This document shows, piece by piece, positions 20,086 through 31,850 of a DNA stretch of 64,000 nucleotides. This DNA comes from Apirhabdus apintestini (GTDB lineage: Bacteria > Pseudomonadota > Gammaproteobacteria > Enterobacterales > Enterobacteriaceae): assembly GCA_033977085.1 (NCBI GenBank), contig CP138906.1:3286001-3350000 (forward strand), in the 5' to 3' direction. The notes beneath the pieces are model-generated. The model saw only the letters and a list, made by a program, of their open reading frames with translations, did no database searches and was not told the DNA's origin. The translations under genes were made by a program, and so were the position numbers. Each line of letters opens with the position of its first letter. Within the stretch, counting starts at the first letter, position 1.

Positions 20086-21003
20086 TCAAGAGACCATAGA
20101 AGCATTTGGTACATCATAAATGTGTGCTGCAAAGTGTGATTGCAAGCGATGATCCAATAAAGCTTGAAATATATCCGCGCAGCACTCATCACTGGCAATG
20201 ATTTTACCTTGGGCATCAAATTGCAGATTTAATCTAAATCGTAACGCATTGGCTCTCAAACTTTCCATGAATTCTGGTAGCTTGTAATATCCCTTTTCTT
20301 TAATAGCAGATGCTCTTCTCAATTGCATCGCATTATTACCAACGTACCGTTTCAGCGGCTCTGCATCGGTAAGCAACTGACTGAATTCCGGTTCATCCAT
20401 CAATACGTTAAAATTATCAATATGCGCTGTCTTGTAACTCAAAACTGATTCAAATACTTTCTTATTCTTAATATAAATATTATCCTCAAGAATGAAAAAG
20501 TCAAAATCCTTTGCAATGTTAAATCGCGGGGACCTATCAATTTTCAACTTGTTATTTTTGAAAACAACTGACTTCAGCCCAACCTGCTTTTTGGTCGCCC
20601 AGGATGCATCAGTTTTCTTCACACAGTGTAGGACTGTATCACCGGAGACTAATTTTACAGAGTAGAAATCACAATTAGATAACTCCTTGATCTCTTTAAC
20701 CTTTTTTGCTGGCATTTGATTTGCAGATATTGTTGTAACATCTACAGCCGAAGTTTCTCCGGTTCCAATAAGCATAAGACTGCCTTCGTTGTTCTGCGCC
20801 AGCAACGAATAATCTATGATTTCTGTATAGTTACTTCTTTCTGTTTGAATAAATCCTAATAATTCTGTTTTAAGCTCAGGATCTACTGGGATCCATTTCC
20901 CTGTAAACGACGACTGCCCTTTCAGGGATTTTTTCCTGAATACCCATACCGATAACTCGGCCGTTTGAAGATCAAAACCCTGTAAATTCTCAAGCATCAT
21001 CAT
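20086..21003 (-). CDS. kwaB: KwaB, Kiwa defence protein (DUF4868)
   Basis: 305 residues, intact, from ATG 21003 (MMLENLQGFDLQTAEL) with GGAGAGA just upstream. The N-terminal LSVWVFRKKSLKG and overall length fit DUF4868, the cytoplasmic DNA-binding partner in Kiwa, which blocks phage replication after the membrane protein KwaA senses infection. It overlaps kwaA by 14 bp, the usual two-gene order. Identification rests on order, length and memory of the family. Confidence 0.82.
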   Translation of the reverse strand: MMMLENLQGFDLQTAELSVWVFRKKSLKGQSSFTGKWIPVDPELKTELLGFIQTERSNYTEIIDYSLLAQNNEGSLMLIGTGETSAVDVTTISANQMPAKKVKEIKELSNCDFYSVKLVSGDTVLHCVKKTDASWATKKQVGLKSVVFKNNKLKIDRSPRFNIAKDFDFFILEDNIYIKNKKVFESVLSYKTAHIDNFNVLMDEPEFSQLLTDAEPLKRYVGNNAMQLRRASAIKEKGYYKLPEFMESLRANALRFRLNLQFDAQGKIIASDECCADIFQALLDHRLQSHFAAHIYDVPNASMVS

Positions 21004-21592
21004 TCTCTCCACAAATGACTATAACAGATTGTATTGTTTCGTACTCATAATCTGAATTTGGATTAACATCTGTGTTAGCTAATACAACTCCAGAAAAGAT
21101 ATCATTGCTCCCAGGAAAACGATAAGATATTTCATACATCTTCCAGTTAAAAACAATAAGCATGGGGTTTAATATTATTTGACCTGACTTATATGAGAGC
21201 CAGAAGAGCCACAACAGGAATACAACAAACCCTAAAAACTTATTTGTCTCCATATAACTTATGCTCATAAATGAAACAATATAAGGAAGCACATAATTCA
21301 TTAAATCTGATGGGGTATATTTTGATTCAATTACTTTTATTTTTTGCCCATCAGGTTTAGCAAGATTCAAAGCAAACCATGAAAAAACAAAGCAGGCTAA
21401 ACAAACAAGAAACAAACTCACTGATAGGAATGGTTTTTGGAGCGGAAGATGACATGTTCCTGAAGTCAAAAAATTAAAACAGATATTCCCCTTGAGTTTT
21501 TTATTGTCCAGGTCCTGCATTAGCAGAATCATACTTAATGGCAAATATGATCCTAAGAAGATTGCAAGAGCAAAGAATAGTCTTGGTGTCAC
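20990..21592 (-). CDS. kwaA: KwaA, Kiwa membrane sensor
   Basis: 200 residues with four hydrophobic segments (near LFFALAIFLGSYLPL, VSLFLVCLACFVFSWFAL, YVLPYIVSFMSI and FLGFVVFLLWLFWLSY), as expected for KwaA. Starts at a GTG at 21592 preceded by GGGGGA; the spacing is short, so the start is uncertain. It lies 30 bp after the Myb/SANT-like gene and overlaps kwaB. Confidence 0.82.
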   Translation of the reverse strand: MTPRLFFALAIFLGSYLPLSMILLMQDLDNKKLKGNICFNFLTSGTCHLPLQKPFLSVSLFLVCLACFVFSWFALNLAKPDGQKIKVIESKYTPSDLMNYVLPYIVSFMSISYMETNKFLGFVVFLLWLFWLSYKSGQIILNPMLIVFNWKMYEISYRFPGSNDIFSGVVLANTDVNPNSDYEYETIQSVIVICGENDDA

Positions 21593-21622
21593 ACTCCCCC
21601 TTGTTTTTTCTTATGTTCTTAA

Positions 21623-22242
21623 TCAAACGACCTCGCGCTTTTTCCACTGCTTTTTGGTCCTGTCCGGAAACAGTATTACCTGCTGCTCAGCCACACTCAA
21701 ATGCATATTCTTTTCCAGAAGAGTCCATTCTTCATCGCTCCAGGGACGGAAACCAACTTCACTACAGCGGGACTTCTTCAGCCCCAGCCTTCTCGCCATT
21801 ATTTTAACTGACATTGCATTTCTTTCTGGCAGATGAGCAGTTACCGACATTCCCATCCGGGGATAGTCCGCTTTAAGTATATCGAGTTCCTCCTCACGCC
21901 AGAAACGTCCACTTTTTACCCCCAGCGCCTCCGCCATAGAAAAGATCGCACTAATACTTCTCCCTGGAAGTAATTGTGTCAGAGACTCGGCCTCCATGCC
22001 CCGGGCATAGTGGTCACGGATAATATCCATTTCATTTTCACTCCACGGCGCATTTTTCTTTTTCGACACCCGAGCTTATCAGCCATCAACCCTACTGCAC
22101 CTGGAGTCCGCCCCAGCCCGTCAGCAATTTCAACAACTGACATGGAAGAATAATTATTTTCCAGAAAGATTAAATCCCTGATTGACCATCGAACACGATT
22201 ATTACGATAACGAACTGAATTACCCATAATTTTTAGCACCAT
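21623..22242 (-). CDS. Protein with four tandem Myb/SANT-like repeats (one frame break)
   Basis: About 206 residues when one G is restored near 22070 (DKLGVSKKKNAPWSENE). Four repeats of about 45 residues share W-x2-x-E/D...L...Y...LP/LGR-(S/T)...A...LG: VRWSIRDLIFLENNY, APWSENEMDIIRDHY, RFWREEELDILKADY and RPWSDEEWTLLEKNM. This is a helix-turn-helix array likely to bind DNA. The start is 2 bp after the vasL stop, so it is co-transcribed with the T6SS operon, and it lies 30 bp ahead of kwaA. It could be a regulator of the secretion or defence genes; the function is inferred only. Confidence 0.75.
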
Positions 22243-22244
22243 TT

Positions 22245-23614
22245 CTATTCTGATGCACTCTCTTGTATTACAGCATAGCGAGCCGTCAATTGTTTCAGAT
22301 GCATCTCCAGTTGAGCCAGGGCAGCAGTAGGTAAAGGTTCTCTCCCAGGATTTTGTAACAATACCCGCATTTGCTCTTCAGCCGGTACCGATTTGTGAAA
22401 TGACTGCATGGTGGAAAATACCACAGATTTCAGCTCGCTGACCGTAATGTATTTACCCTTCTGTTCATCCAGCCCGTTCAGCCGGTCACTCAGTTGCTTC
22501 AGCTTCATCATCCCCTGATGCCAACCATTCAGCTGTTCTGTTGGTAATGCAGCAGCATTAAGTTGTTGTTGCCACTTTTGTGCCAGAGGTTTAGCCTGTT
22601 CCGGCCACGGCTCTTGAGCCTGTTCTGTGAGTTTTCGGCTGTAAGCAAAATTCCAGTCAGGCGGCAACTTATCCAGTCGGGTAAGCTGCTGCTGTGTCTG
22701 TGCGATAAGGTCCTGAGGTAACGGAGTTTGCTGACGTAATATCCCCGGCTGTTCGGACGTGAGAGGTGCAGGGAGCGGAGCCAGTGAAGCTGCAAGCTGA
22801 CTCTGCAGAGGGTCTGGATGGTGAAGAAAATGCCAGCTCCACACTGAGACTATGCTTATCACCAGCATGGTAAACATCCCGGCGACGAAGGACTTCCACT
22901 TTTTAACCGGAGCAGGCATTGTCGACAGTACTTCTACATTCGGCTGCGGTTCCGGTTGCGCAACGAAAACCCACTTCACTGCACTCTCTGGCGTATCTTC
23001 ATCCGGTCCACCAGCAAAGTCTCTCGTGGATGCTGTCGCATCATTCATCACGGTGGCAGGCAACACAATACCAGACTGAATGTTCGACCCGGTACTATCG
23101 CTGTTTTCCAGCCGGACAGCACTGTTGTGCATCAGGGTACGCAGCGTATCGAGCTGGCTCAGATGTTTTAGCTCCAGGCGCTGCAGTACTTCTCCCAGAC
23201 CCGTAAGCAGTTGCTCCGCCCGGTACGGCTGGCTGAGGTCGCTGTAATTCAGCGGAAGCGAGCGCATCCGTTGCTGCAGGCGCTGACTCAGACTGCTGAG
23301 GATTTCCATTCGGGCATGGACTGGCTGAGGCCACAGTGCCCCCACTGATGGTTTATCAGGGCCTCGAGTATCGTCAGCCCTTCATTGAGCCCGAATAAGC
23401 CGGCCAGCTGCGTACGCGCAAGCGTATACCAGGCTGCCGTTTGCAATTCCACACCGTTTTGCTCGAACAGTGAGAGACAGAGTTTTTCCGCATAACGCCA
23501 GTTCACATCCGGGCGAGCCGGATGCGTCAGTTTACTCGGCTCATCACGCAGGGCGGCATAATCCGGCAGTATTCGCGGGTCGCCGCCGGTTTTTAACGTT
23601 TTATGCATAGTCAT
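22245..23614 (-). CDS. vasL: VasL, TssA-related T6SS protein (one frame break)
   Basis: About 457 residues. N-terminal ImpA-type domain (DPRILPDYAALRDEPSKLTHP, NWRYAEKLCLSLFEQNGVEL, LARTQLAGLFGL), a membrane segment (MFTMLVISIVSVWSWHFL) and a C-terminal VasL domain. Frame restored by one G in the G5 run near 23338 (NHQWGALWPQP). Start at 23614 after GGAGCAACAGG, inside the end of the NERD-helicase gene (14-bp overlap). VasL-type proteins belong to the TssA group, which organises sheath and baseplate assembly; its exact role is not settled. Confidence 0.83.
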
Positions 23615-25423
23615 CCTGTTGCTCCTGCAGATCCACGCCGGCAAATTTTGTCAGCTGACGACTGATGCTGTTTTCTTTGTAGCAGGTCACCAGCAGCGAA
23701 CGCGTCGCGCGGGTAAACGCTACATAAAGCGCCGGGATGGCTTCCGACTCATCCTCAGCAGCTTTATGAACAAAAGACGCATTGATGACGGCAACGTAAG
23801 GAAATTCAAGACCTTTACTGCTCTGGAAGGTCATGAAGTGTACAACATCGTCGCGATGTGAATAGGCTTTTTATCCCCGGAGGTAAAGCTAATAGCGGTG
23901 GGTATCTTATGCTGCTCCAGCAATACAGTGAGCCTGACTGCTGAATAACGTGTCGGGCACAGCACAGCCATATCTCCCCAGCGGCCCGCAACCGCGTGTT
24001 GCTCTTTCAGCCATGCAATAACACGATGGGCCTCCTCCGCTTCAGACCGGCATAATTCAATATATGGAATATCACCCTCCTCTCCGCAGGCTTCCGGCAG
24101 CACCAGAGGGGCTCCTGATTATGATGACTTTCAAAATAGTCGCGTGAGAAGGCGTAAGCGAAATTGAGAATGCGGCAGGGATTACGATAGTTAACCCGAA
24201 GGACTGACGTTCGCCCTGGGCCTGGATACCCACACTCGCCAGCGAAAAGTTTAGTGCTCTCTCACGTCGGTACAGGGACTGCGCATCATCGTACATCAGC
24301 AGCAGTGAACGGGTTGTGTTATCAAACAACCGGGCGATTAATGAAAGCCAGCGCTGGTCGAAATCATGACCCTCGTCAATCAGCACGGCATCATAACCAC
24401 TGTCGGTCACGGCACCGCTGTTAACCGCATCTTCCAGCGCGGTAAAACAGTTATCAAAGTACAGCCCGTCACCGCTCACATTAAGTTTGAATTTTCGGGC
24501 AGCGCTCGCGCACCAGTCGTGGAAATGATACACATGCACTTTACCCGAAAGCCCTCTTTCAGCGACACATTCACGTATATAGTTCGCCAGGATAATATTA
24601 AAACACAGCACTAATACAGGACGCGTTGTCGTTTCTGAAAGATACAGACAACGGTAGAGTAAAATAAGTGTCTTGCCGGAACCAGCCACGCCATGTATGA
24701 CGCGGTGCCCTTCTCCCAGGTTACGGGCCAGAACCTCCTGCTGCAGGTCCATTACCCTGCAGACCTGATTACTTTTTTCTTTGACCGAATCGCAATCTCC
24801 GGGAACAGGTGCTGGCGTAGAATATCCCTGACAGCCGGAGTGACTGTCGGTCTGAAACGGGTGGTAAACAATCCCGAAATTTTAAAACGAAACGCGGAAA
24901 CAGAAACAGACTCAGTCATTTCATCCTGACAAATCGTCAGCGCCTGGGGAAATATGGATTCCACTGCCCCGTCGGCAGAAAGGGAGGTCAGTTGCTGGCG
25001 GGTGATATTGGTAAAAACAACACCATAAGCCCAGGCAATATTGAGCTTACCTTTGTACAGGCCGGTGTTTTGCTGCAGTTTCGGTTCACGGGATAACGAT
25101 TCGACGGTCGCACAGGCATACTCCCTTACCTGTACCAGCGGATTTTGTTCCTGCTTTTCTCCCTGCGCAGTCAGGAGAGTCACAGTCTGCGGGTCAATAT
25201 GCCGAAGGGTACTCAGCTTCCAGTCTTTAACTTCAAGAAAAATAAGGCCGTTTGCGGGATCGATAATAACAAAGTCAGGATGCCTGTATTGCCGCCCCAC
25301 CGGAATGTCATACCAGACAAGGCAGTCCTTTGCGAGATGTGATTCAAGGCGCTGGGCTACACGGCGCTCCCCGTACGTCATTCTCCCTGAACATAGTGTC
25401 AGGGACGTCATTAATTTCGCCAT
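23601..25423 (-). CDS. NERD-domain UvrD-type helicase (several frame breaks)
   Basis: One protein of about 609 residues spread over four open pieces. N-terminal NERD nuclease-related domain (YRHPDFVIID then GLIFLEVKDWK, the D and ExK residues). Then superfamily 1 helicase: Walker A HGVAGSGKTLIL, motif II VLIDEGHDF, motif V VHFMTFQSSKGLEF, motif VI ALYVAFTRAT. Breaks near 24765, 24210, 24110 and 23865 are all repaired by adding one base, three of them in homopolymers. It precedes and overlaps vasL, and follows a GIY-YIG nuclease gene by 77 bp. NERD-helicases occur in defence islands, but I know of no named system that matches this neighbourhood. Confidence 0.8.
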
Positions 25424-25921
25424 GCAATGCTACCCACTTATGTGCAGTCCATCGGCGGAGCCCTTCAATAGCTCCGCTGTGAAAATTTCAGAATATGATG
25501 TTATGCAGCTTCGCTTTCTGCATATTCGAGACTCTGCAGGTAATGCAGCGCCACCGGGTCAGCAATATATTCAACCTGCCCATGGTGACGCTCCACCTCA
25601 TCGATAATTCTGCTGGAGCTCGACCCGGAAAAATTCTTTACGCAGGTTAACCCGGTTAATCCGGTAGCTTTCCAGATGGTCGTGAAGTGTCTTTTCAAGT
25701 GCGGGGGCGTCATCGCAGGAAATCATGGCATGGACGTCAAAATCAAACGGCACGGCTGCTCCGCTCAGTTCTTTCACGCGTTCCATTGGCTCCAGTCGTC
25801 GGGTCATACCGATTTTAAATACGTTTTCACCGAAGGTGTTACCAACGGTGCAAAACTGATCCACCCCAGCGGTTGAAAACTGATCCAGGGTTAATCTGCT
25901 CCTCTGAATACAGGGGAGCTT

Positions 25922-26940
<1,019 letters not shown>

Positions 26941-26944
<4 letters not shown>

Positions 26945-27722
26945 TGGTCGAACTACAACATCAACGGCTGATGGTGCTTGCTGAACAGCCCAGCTGGACA
27001 GCCTTATCGGCGCGGCGCCGGCACTGTCGCAACAGGCAGTGGATCAGGAATGGAGCTATATGGACTTCCCGGAGCACCTGCTACATGAGGAGAAACTGGC
27101 CCGGCATCAGCGTAAACAGGCGATGTACACGCGGATGGCAGCCTTCCCGGCGGTGAAGACGTTCGAGGAATACGACTTCACCTTCGCCACCGGCGCACCT
27201 CAGAAGCAAATCCAGTCGCTGCGTTCCCTGAGCTTCATCGAACGTAACGAAAACATCGTGTTGCTGGGCCCCTCGGGCGTGGGGAAAACACATCTGGCGA
27301 TAGCCATGGGCTACGAGGCAGTACGGGCGGGCATCAAGGTTCGCTTCACAACAGCAGCGGACCTGCTGTTACAGTTGTCGACTTCCCAGCGTCAGGGGCG
27401 TTACAAAACGACACTCAATCGCGGTGTCATGGCCCCCAAACTGCTCATCATCGACGAAATAGGCTATCTGCCGTTCAGCCAGGAAGAGGCAAAGCTGTTC
27501 TTCCAGGTCATTGCCAAACGTTACGAAAAGAGCGCGATGATCCTGACCTCTAACCTGCCGTTCGGGCAGTGGGACCAGACGTTCGCGGGTGATGCAGCCC
27601 TGACATCGGCAATGCTGGACCGGATCTTACATCACTCACACGTAGTCCAGATAAAAGGAGAGAGCTATCGACTGAAGCAGAAACGAAAGGCCGGGGTTAT
27701 AGCGGAAGCTAATCCTGAGTAA
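26941..27722 (+). CDS. istB: IstB helper ATPase, copy 2
   Basis: As copy 1: Walker A GPSGVGKTHLA, Walker B LLIIDEIGYL. Start ATG at 26941 overlaps the istA stop. The early frame break (AACAGCCCAGCTGG) is the same as in the other two copies; the frame from 27039 to 27722 is intact. Confidence 0.88.
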
Positions 27723-28738
27723 GCAAGGTGGATCAATATTAGACCGTTGGTGGTGACGGTAAGTGGATCACTTTTTACCCGTTGTTGACAGAAGGAGCCA
27801 ATATTCGAAATCACATATACGTGTCCCTGCTTCGTGAGCCGGGCCATGGATTTGGCGCGTTCATACTGTTGATGCACGTCCTGGATTTTCTGCTCCAGCT
27901 CCAGACGCTGTCTTTCCAGCTCTTCCCGGTGCGCACCTTCAGCGGCGTGCAGAGCTTCTTCCAGTAAACGCTGCTGCTCAGCAAGGCGTTGCTCCTCCTC
28001 TTCCGCTTCGCGCTGCTGCTGCTCCAGTTCATCCTGACGCTGTTTCTCTTCCCGCATCTGACGCTTGAGACTCAGCCTGATATTCTTTTTCTTCCTGCGC
28101 TTTTTCCAGCAGGGCGACCTTATCCAGAAACTGCTGTTTTACGCCTTCCCAGTCGGCATTATCTTCCAGTTCCAGAAAGGTGATTTTCTCTCTGATGGCC
28201 GTGTAAGCCTCTCTCTTCTTCCTGGTTCGGTCGTACTTACTTTGCCAGTTATTTACCGTGGTGCCGGAAAGCAGGGTTTTGACCTTAAATTTATAAGCGG
28301 AATCGACAATACGCTGCAGTGCCCGGGTGGCTTTATTTCTGGCATGGTGAAAGTCATCCCACTGACCGGAAAGTTGCTTCTTTTCCTGGTGTATTCCACG
28401 AGCCACCCCGGTACTGACTCTCTCTTCAAAAGCTTTCTCTTTCTGTGCCAGCCCCGAAAGGGCCTGTTCGAGCTCCGCTGTTTTCTTCCTGAAGCCACGG
28501 TAAATGAAAACCCGCATTATCAGCGCAACGGCAACCAATAAACCAAAGAACAGACCGATGATTCCTGCCGGATTTGAAACAGATTCAATAAATTGCTCAT
28601 TCAGATTGATGAGTGCTCTTACTGCAACATAGATCCCCAGGCAATTACGCCAATAATAACCAGGATAATACCCGCTGCATTGTCATCTTTTTTCTTCGTG
28701 CCATGCTTTATTTCTTTCCTTTCTTCTTAAAATCCTGA

Positions 28739-29179
28739 CTATTTAATCTGAATAATGGGCAAGAGCCTTTCCTGTACCCGATTAATACTGGTTCCCTGAG
28801 CAAATCGGTAAATGGGTGTATCCGGGTTTGTTGGCCATGTAGAGGGGGCGCATGTGGGCTGTCTGGGTTGTGCACTGACCGGTTCGTCGTTTTCTGCAAC
28901 GGGTTGCGGTTTCTGCTTTTTCGCCGTTGTCACCTTTTTCGTCTGCGTTTTACGGGTGGAAGGAGACGGTTTTACCTGATTGCTGTCATCTGAAGAACCA
29001 TACCCGGAACAGAATCGCTTAGACTGACTCAGACTCCCGTCATTACAGACAAAACGACCATCCGATGTGCAGTGCGCTATACCGCCTTTCGAGCCTGAAC
29101 AGGGCTGCCTTCCACGCGCAGCATCGGCTTGTGCCGTAAACAGTATTCCTGAAACCAGAAGGTAGATTAATTTTCTCAT
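28739..29179 (-). CDS. Exported Cys-rich protein of unknown function
   Basis: 146 residues, intact. Clear signal peptide MRKLIYLLVSGILFTAQADA. The mature N-terminus has four Cys (RQPCSGSKGGIAHC, FVCNDGSL, KRFCSGYG), followed by a basic Lys/Thr/Pro-rich low-complexity stretch (STRKTQTKKVTTAKKQK) that could span or bind the cell wall or nucleic acid, and a short C-terminal part. It starts 122 bp after the preceding gene and ends 34 bp before the GIY-YIG gene, pointing the same way, so they may work together. Family not recognised. Confidence 0.65.
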   Translation of the reverse strand: MRKLIYLLVSGILFTAQADAARGRQPCSGSKGGIAHCTSDGRFVCNDGSLSQSKRFCSGYGSSDDSNQVKPSPSTRKTQTKKVTTAKKQKPQPVAENDEPVSAQPRQPTCAPSTWPTNPDTPIYRFAQGTSINRVQERLLPIIQIK

Positions 29180-29301
29180 TTCCCTGTCCGTGATTTATTT
29201 CGTTACTTTGGGGCGAAGTAATCCGCAAGCTATTAACCGTTTCGTCTGGAAAACTTGCAATGATTCAAAGCAAAAAATAATGATTCATTTTTCAGCACCC
29301 G

Positions 29302-29772
29302 CTATGGAAGAAGCGATAAAATCAAACCAAAAAACGCGCTCTCATCAAAATCCTGCCCGGGACGGGATAAAGCACCAGGCGGAGTAAAGGTCCAGTCACT
29401 CACGGTACCTGACCGCATGAATAAACGCCCCAGTGGAGTCACACGTTCTCCATTATGAAAAGTCGCCTCCACACACCCGGTCACGCCCTGGCCGTACAAA
29501 AATGCCGGCGTAAATTTTACGGCCCGGTCGTCGACACGCAGGACGATACCGGCAATATCAAAAGCCCCACCCTCCACCAGCAGGTCCGTAACGGATGTAC
29601 TGATGGTCTCCACATTCAGCCCGGTATCCACCAGCCACGCGTCCATCTGCTCCTGAAGTTGCGTTATTCGCAGGCGAAACTCTGCGATATCGGCCTGAGT
29701 TTTGCTGACAGATGAAGCCGGAGCAGACCGTCTGACCTGCAATTTTTCGAGGAACTGTGATTTTACTGACAT
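29302..29772 (-). CDS. T6SS-associated protein of unknown function
   Basis: 156 residues, start MSVKSQFLEKLQVRRSAPAS at 29772. The first half is a predicted helix or coiled coil (ADIAEFRLRITQLQEQMDAWL), the second half beta-rich (GAFDIAGIVLRVDDRAVKFT). No membrane segment. It follows tssE by 14 bp in the same direction, so it is part of the structural operon. I do not recognise a named T6SS subunit. Confidence 0.6.
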   Translation of the reverse strand: MSVKSQFLEKLQVRRSAPASSVSKTQADIAEFRLRITQLQEQMDAWLVDTGLNVETISTSVTDLLVEGGAFDIAGIVLRVDDRAVKFTPAFLYGQGVTGCVEATFHNGERVTPLGRLFMRSGTVSDWTFTPPGALSRPGQDFDESAFFGLILSLLP

Positions 29773-29786
29773 GGTTTTCACTGGCC

Positions 29787-30238
29787 TTACAGACGGGTAG
29801 TCGTGTCGAGATACTGCTGTTGCTTAAGATGTCGCAGGAGAACCCGCCCCTCGGGCATAAACTCGGTTCCGTAACGCACCAGACCGACACCTTTGAGCTC
29901 AGCATCAATGGCATAGCGCAGCTCTCCCGGGACGTTCTGCTCCAGCAGAACAACGGTTATTTTTTCAGGCGTGGCTCATATTTGAGCAGTACGGCAGACA
30001 ATGCGCCCATCAGCTCATGAGCCGTTCCCGGCATACCCTGGAGTATTTTTGTCATATCGGGCAAACCATAGTCCGGCAGATGCGTCAGCGCTCCCGCACG
30101 GCTGTTAAGGATACGTTGCATATTGTCGAGTACGGACAGAATAACCTGGTTCTGCTCGCTGACCTGATGCAGGTCGAAACCGCCGGTAAAATTGCCGTAG
30201 AGCGTTTCATACAGCGAAGGACGGGATGACTCACTCAT
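29787..30238 (-). CDS. tssE: TssE baseplate protein (gp25-like)
   Basis: About 150 residues. Starts MSESSRPSLYETLYGNFTGG at 30238; ends with VGLVRYGTEFMPEGRVLLRH, similar to the gp25/HsiF family core. The frame is lost after KYEPRLKK near 29960, within the TTTTTTC run, and resumes as ITVVLLEQNVPGELRYAIDA. TssE is the wedge of the T6SS baseplate. It overlaps tssJ by 8 bp. Confidence 0.85.
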
Positions 30239-30773
30239 CGTTGAGCGCCTGCAGGGTCAACTGGTTGTTGCCCGCTTCAATCACCCGGGCCTTGTCCGGG
30301 TCAAGGTCATCACGGCTCAGTACCACGCGCCAGGTGTTGTTCTCCTGGTCCGGTGACATAAACATCCCGGCCACCGCCACGTACTGCGCACTTTCCTCCA
30401 TCGGCATATCAACCGTCACCGCTCCACCCGGCTGCAGGCGGATATCTTTCTCTGCCACCAAGTCCGCTTTAATAGCCTGACTGTCGGCTTTAAACAGTGA
30501 CGGGTAGTCCGTGCTGTCGAAGGTCTTGCGGTCCTTCAACTGGTAAATACGCACCACTGTCGAAAGCGCAACCCCACCCGCATTGCTGTTAACGGCCTCC
30601 CGGGCGCGAATATCAAGATGCAGGGTTTTTACCTGCTTATAAAAAATCGATTTGGTCACGGCAACGGTGCCGTCTGTCACTTTTTGAGTCAGCCCGCACC
30701 CCGCCAGCATCAAGGTGATACCAGCGGCCAGTACAGCCAGAGAAAATTTACCAGCGGTAATCGCCATCGTCAT
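30231..30773 (-). CDS. tssJ: TssJ outer-membrane lipoprotein
   Basis: 180 residues from ATG 30773 (MTMAITAGKFSLAVLAAG). Lipoprotein signal with lipobox LAGC (ITLMLAGCGLTQK). The mature part has the TssJ pattern (IRAREAVNSNAGG, VVRIYQLKDRKTFDSTDY). TssJ is the outer-membrane anchor of TssM. Starts inside the end of tssG. Alternative start two codons on. Confidence 0.9.
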   Translation of the reverse strand: MTMAITAGKFSLAVLAAGITLMLAGCGLTQKVTDGTVAVTKSIFYKQVKTLHLDIRAREAVNSNAGGVALSTVVRIYQLKDRKTFDSTDYPSLFKADSQAIKADLVAEKDIRLQPGGAVTVDMPMEESAQYVAVAGMFMSPDQENNTWRVVLSRDDLDPDKARVIEAGNNQLTLQALNDE

Positions 30774-31850
30774 CGGTCTCCCTGCGGTGAATATTTTCCT
30801 GTACCCGCTCATAGCGGCCAAGATTGATGGTTATGGTTTTGGGGTGAATGGCAGTATTCGCCGCGTTCAGCGGGCGCATCACGGCTGTGCGGCCCAGCTG
30901 CACTGCGCCAGCTTCAGGCTTAGCGCTCATTGTCGCGTCCGGCAGCAGGCTACGGTCGACACACAGCTGCAGACGCACATCAAGCCGTGACCCAAGATAC
31001 ACATGCAGCAGCGCCATTAAGTCACCGTGCAGTTCACCGCCGGGCAGCCAGCCCTGTACTTCCGTAGGGTCGGAGGTGGTCAGACGCATCAGTACCTGGC
31101 TGTTCGCGTCAGTGGCATAATTGCCCATCACCGGACGATTTGTCAGGGTGACAGGCTGACGCACACTCATGGTCAGGGGCTCTTCAGCGGCACACGGCGT
31201 TTGTCGTGGTGCCAGATCTTCGCCTGCGTATTGGGTGCCAGCAGACGTACCAGCGAGGCCATACCTTCCGCGGTACGCCCCGGCAGCAGCATGACCGGCA
31301 GCAGCGCCAGAAAGCGGGACGCCGGGGTCGCGATACTGTCCGTGCAGCCGTCAATTCCTAGCCCGGCCAGCCCCAGCAGATACTGCGAGGTTTTGTCCTT
31401 TCCCCCTTCCTCAAAGGTCGCCGGGTATGAGTATTTACGCCAGATGCGGTAATACTGGGCAATCAGCCGGTGGTTGAAGATATCGAGAAAATCGGCTGTG
31501 GCTTCATACCCTTCCCGCCGCTGGGTGATGTCATCGATATAGTGCGTCGGCAGTGGAGACTCCACGCCATAGAGCCCCATAAACGTGATGCGGACCGTGG
31601 GTGGAAGGTGCGGATGTTCAGGTGGCTCTGCCCCTTTGATTTCGGAGGCCGGGAACCCCATCCCCGGATGGGGACGGAAGCGTACCGGCTCATGTCGAAC
31701 CTGCCAGGTGCTGCCGGTGACCGGTTTATCCGGCTGGCTCTGCTCCAGCAACTGGCAGAAGCGATAAAAATTCATGTAAGGCAGCCGGTCGCCCAGCTGC
31801 GCTATCAGCCGGGCAGGCGCGGGCTGTGGTTCTCTTTCCACCGGATGCAT
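30748..31850 (-). CDS. tssG: TssG baseplate protein (frame break)
   Basis: About 367 residues. N-terminal part LGDRLPYMNFYRFCQLLEQ, YHYIDDITQRREGYEA-like region and HRLIAQYYRIWRKYSYP, C-terminal part with LGRTAVMRPLNA and ITINLGRYERVQ. The frame is lost near 31175, just after KRRVPLKSP, and resumes at TMSVRQPVTLTNRPVMG. TssG forms the baseplate wedge with TssE, TssF and TssK. Overlaps tssF upstream. Confidence 0.88.

Noticed and set aside
9362..25836. Inversion of the segment between IS copies 1 and 2
   Set aside because: Copy 2 keeps a perfect 5-bp target duplication, which an exchange with copy 1 would have destroyed.
27665..28057. A protein that joins the coiled coil to the end of the IS
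   Set aside because: The frame merely continues by chance into IS sequence; the true partner is on the other side of the IS.
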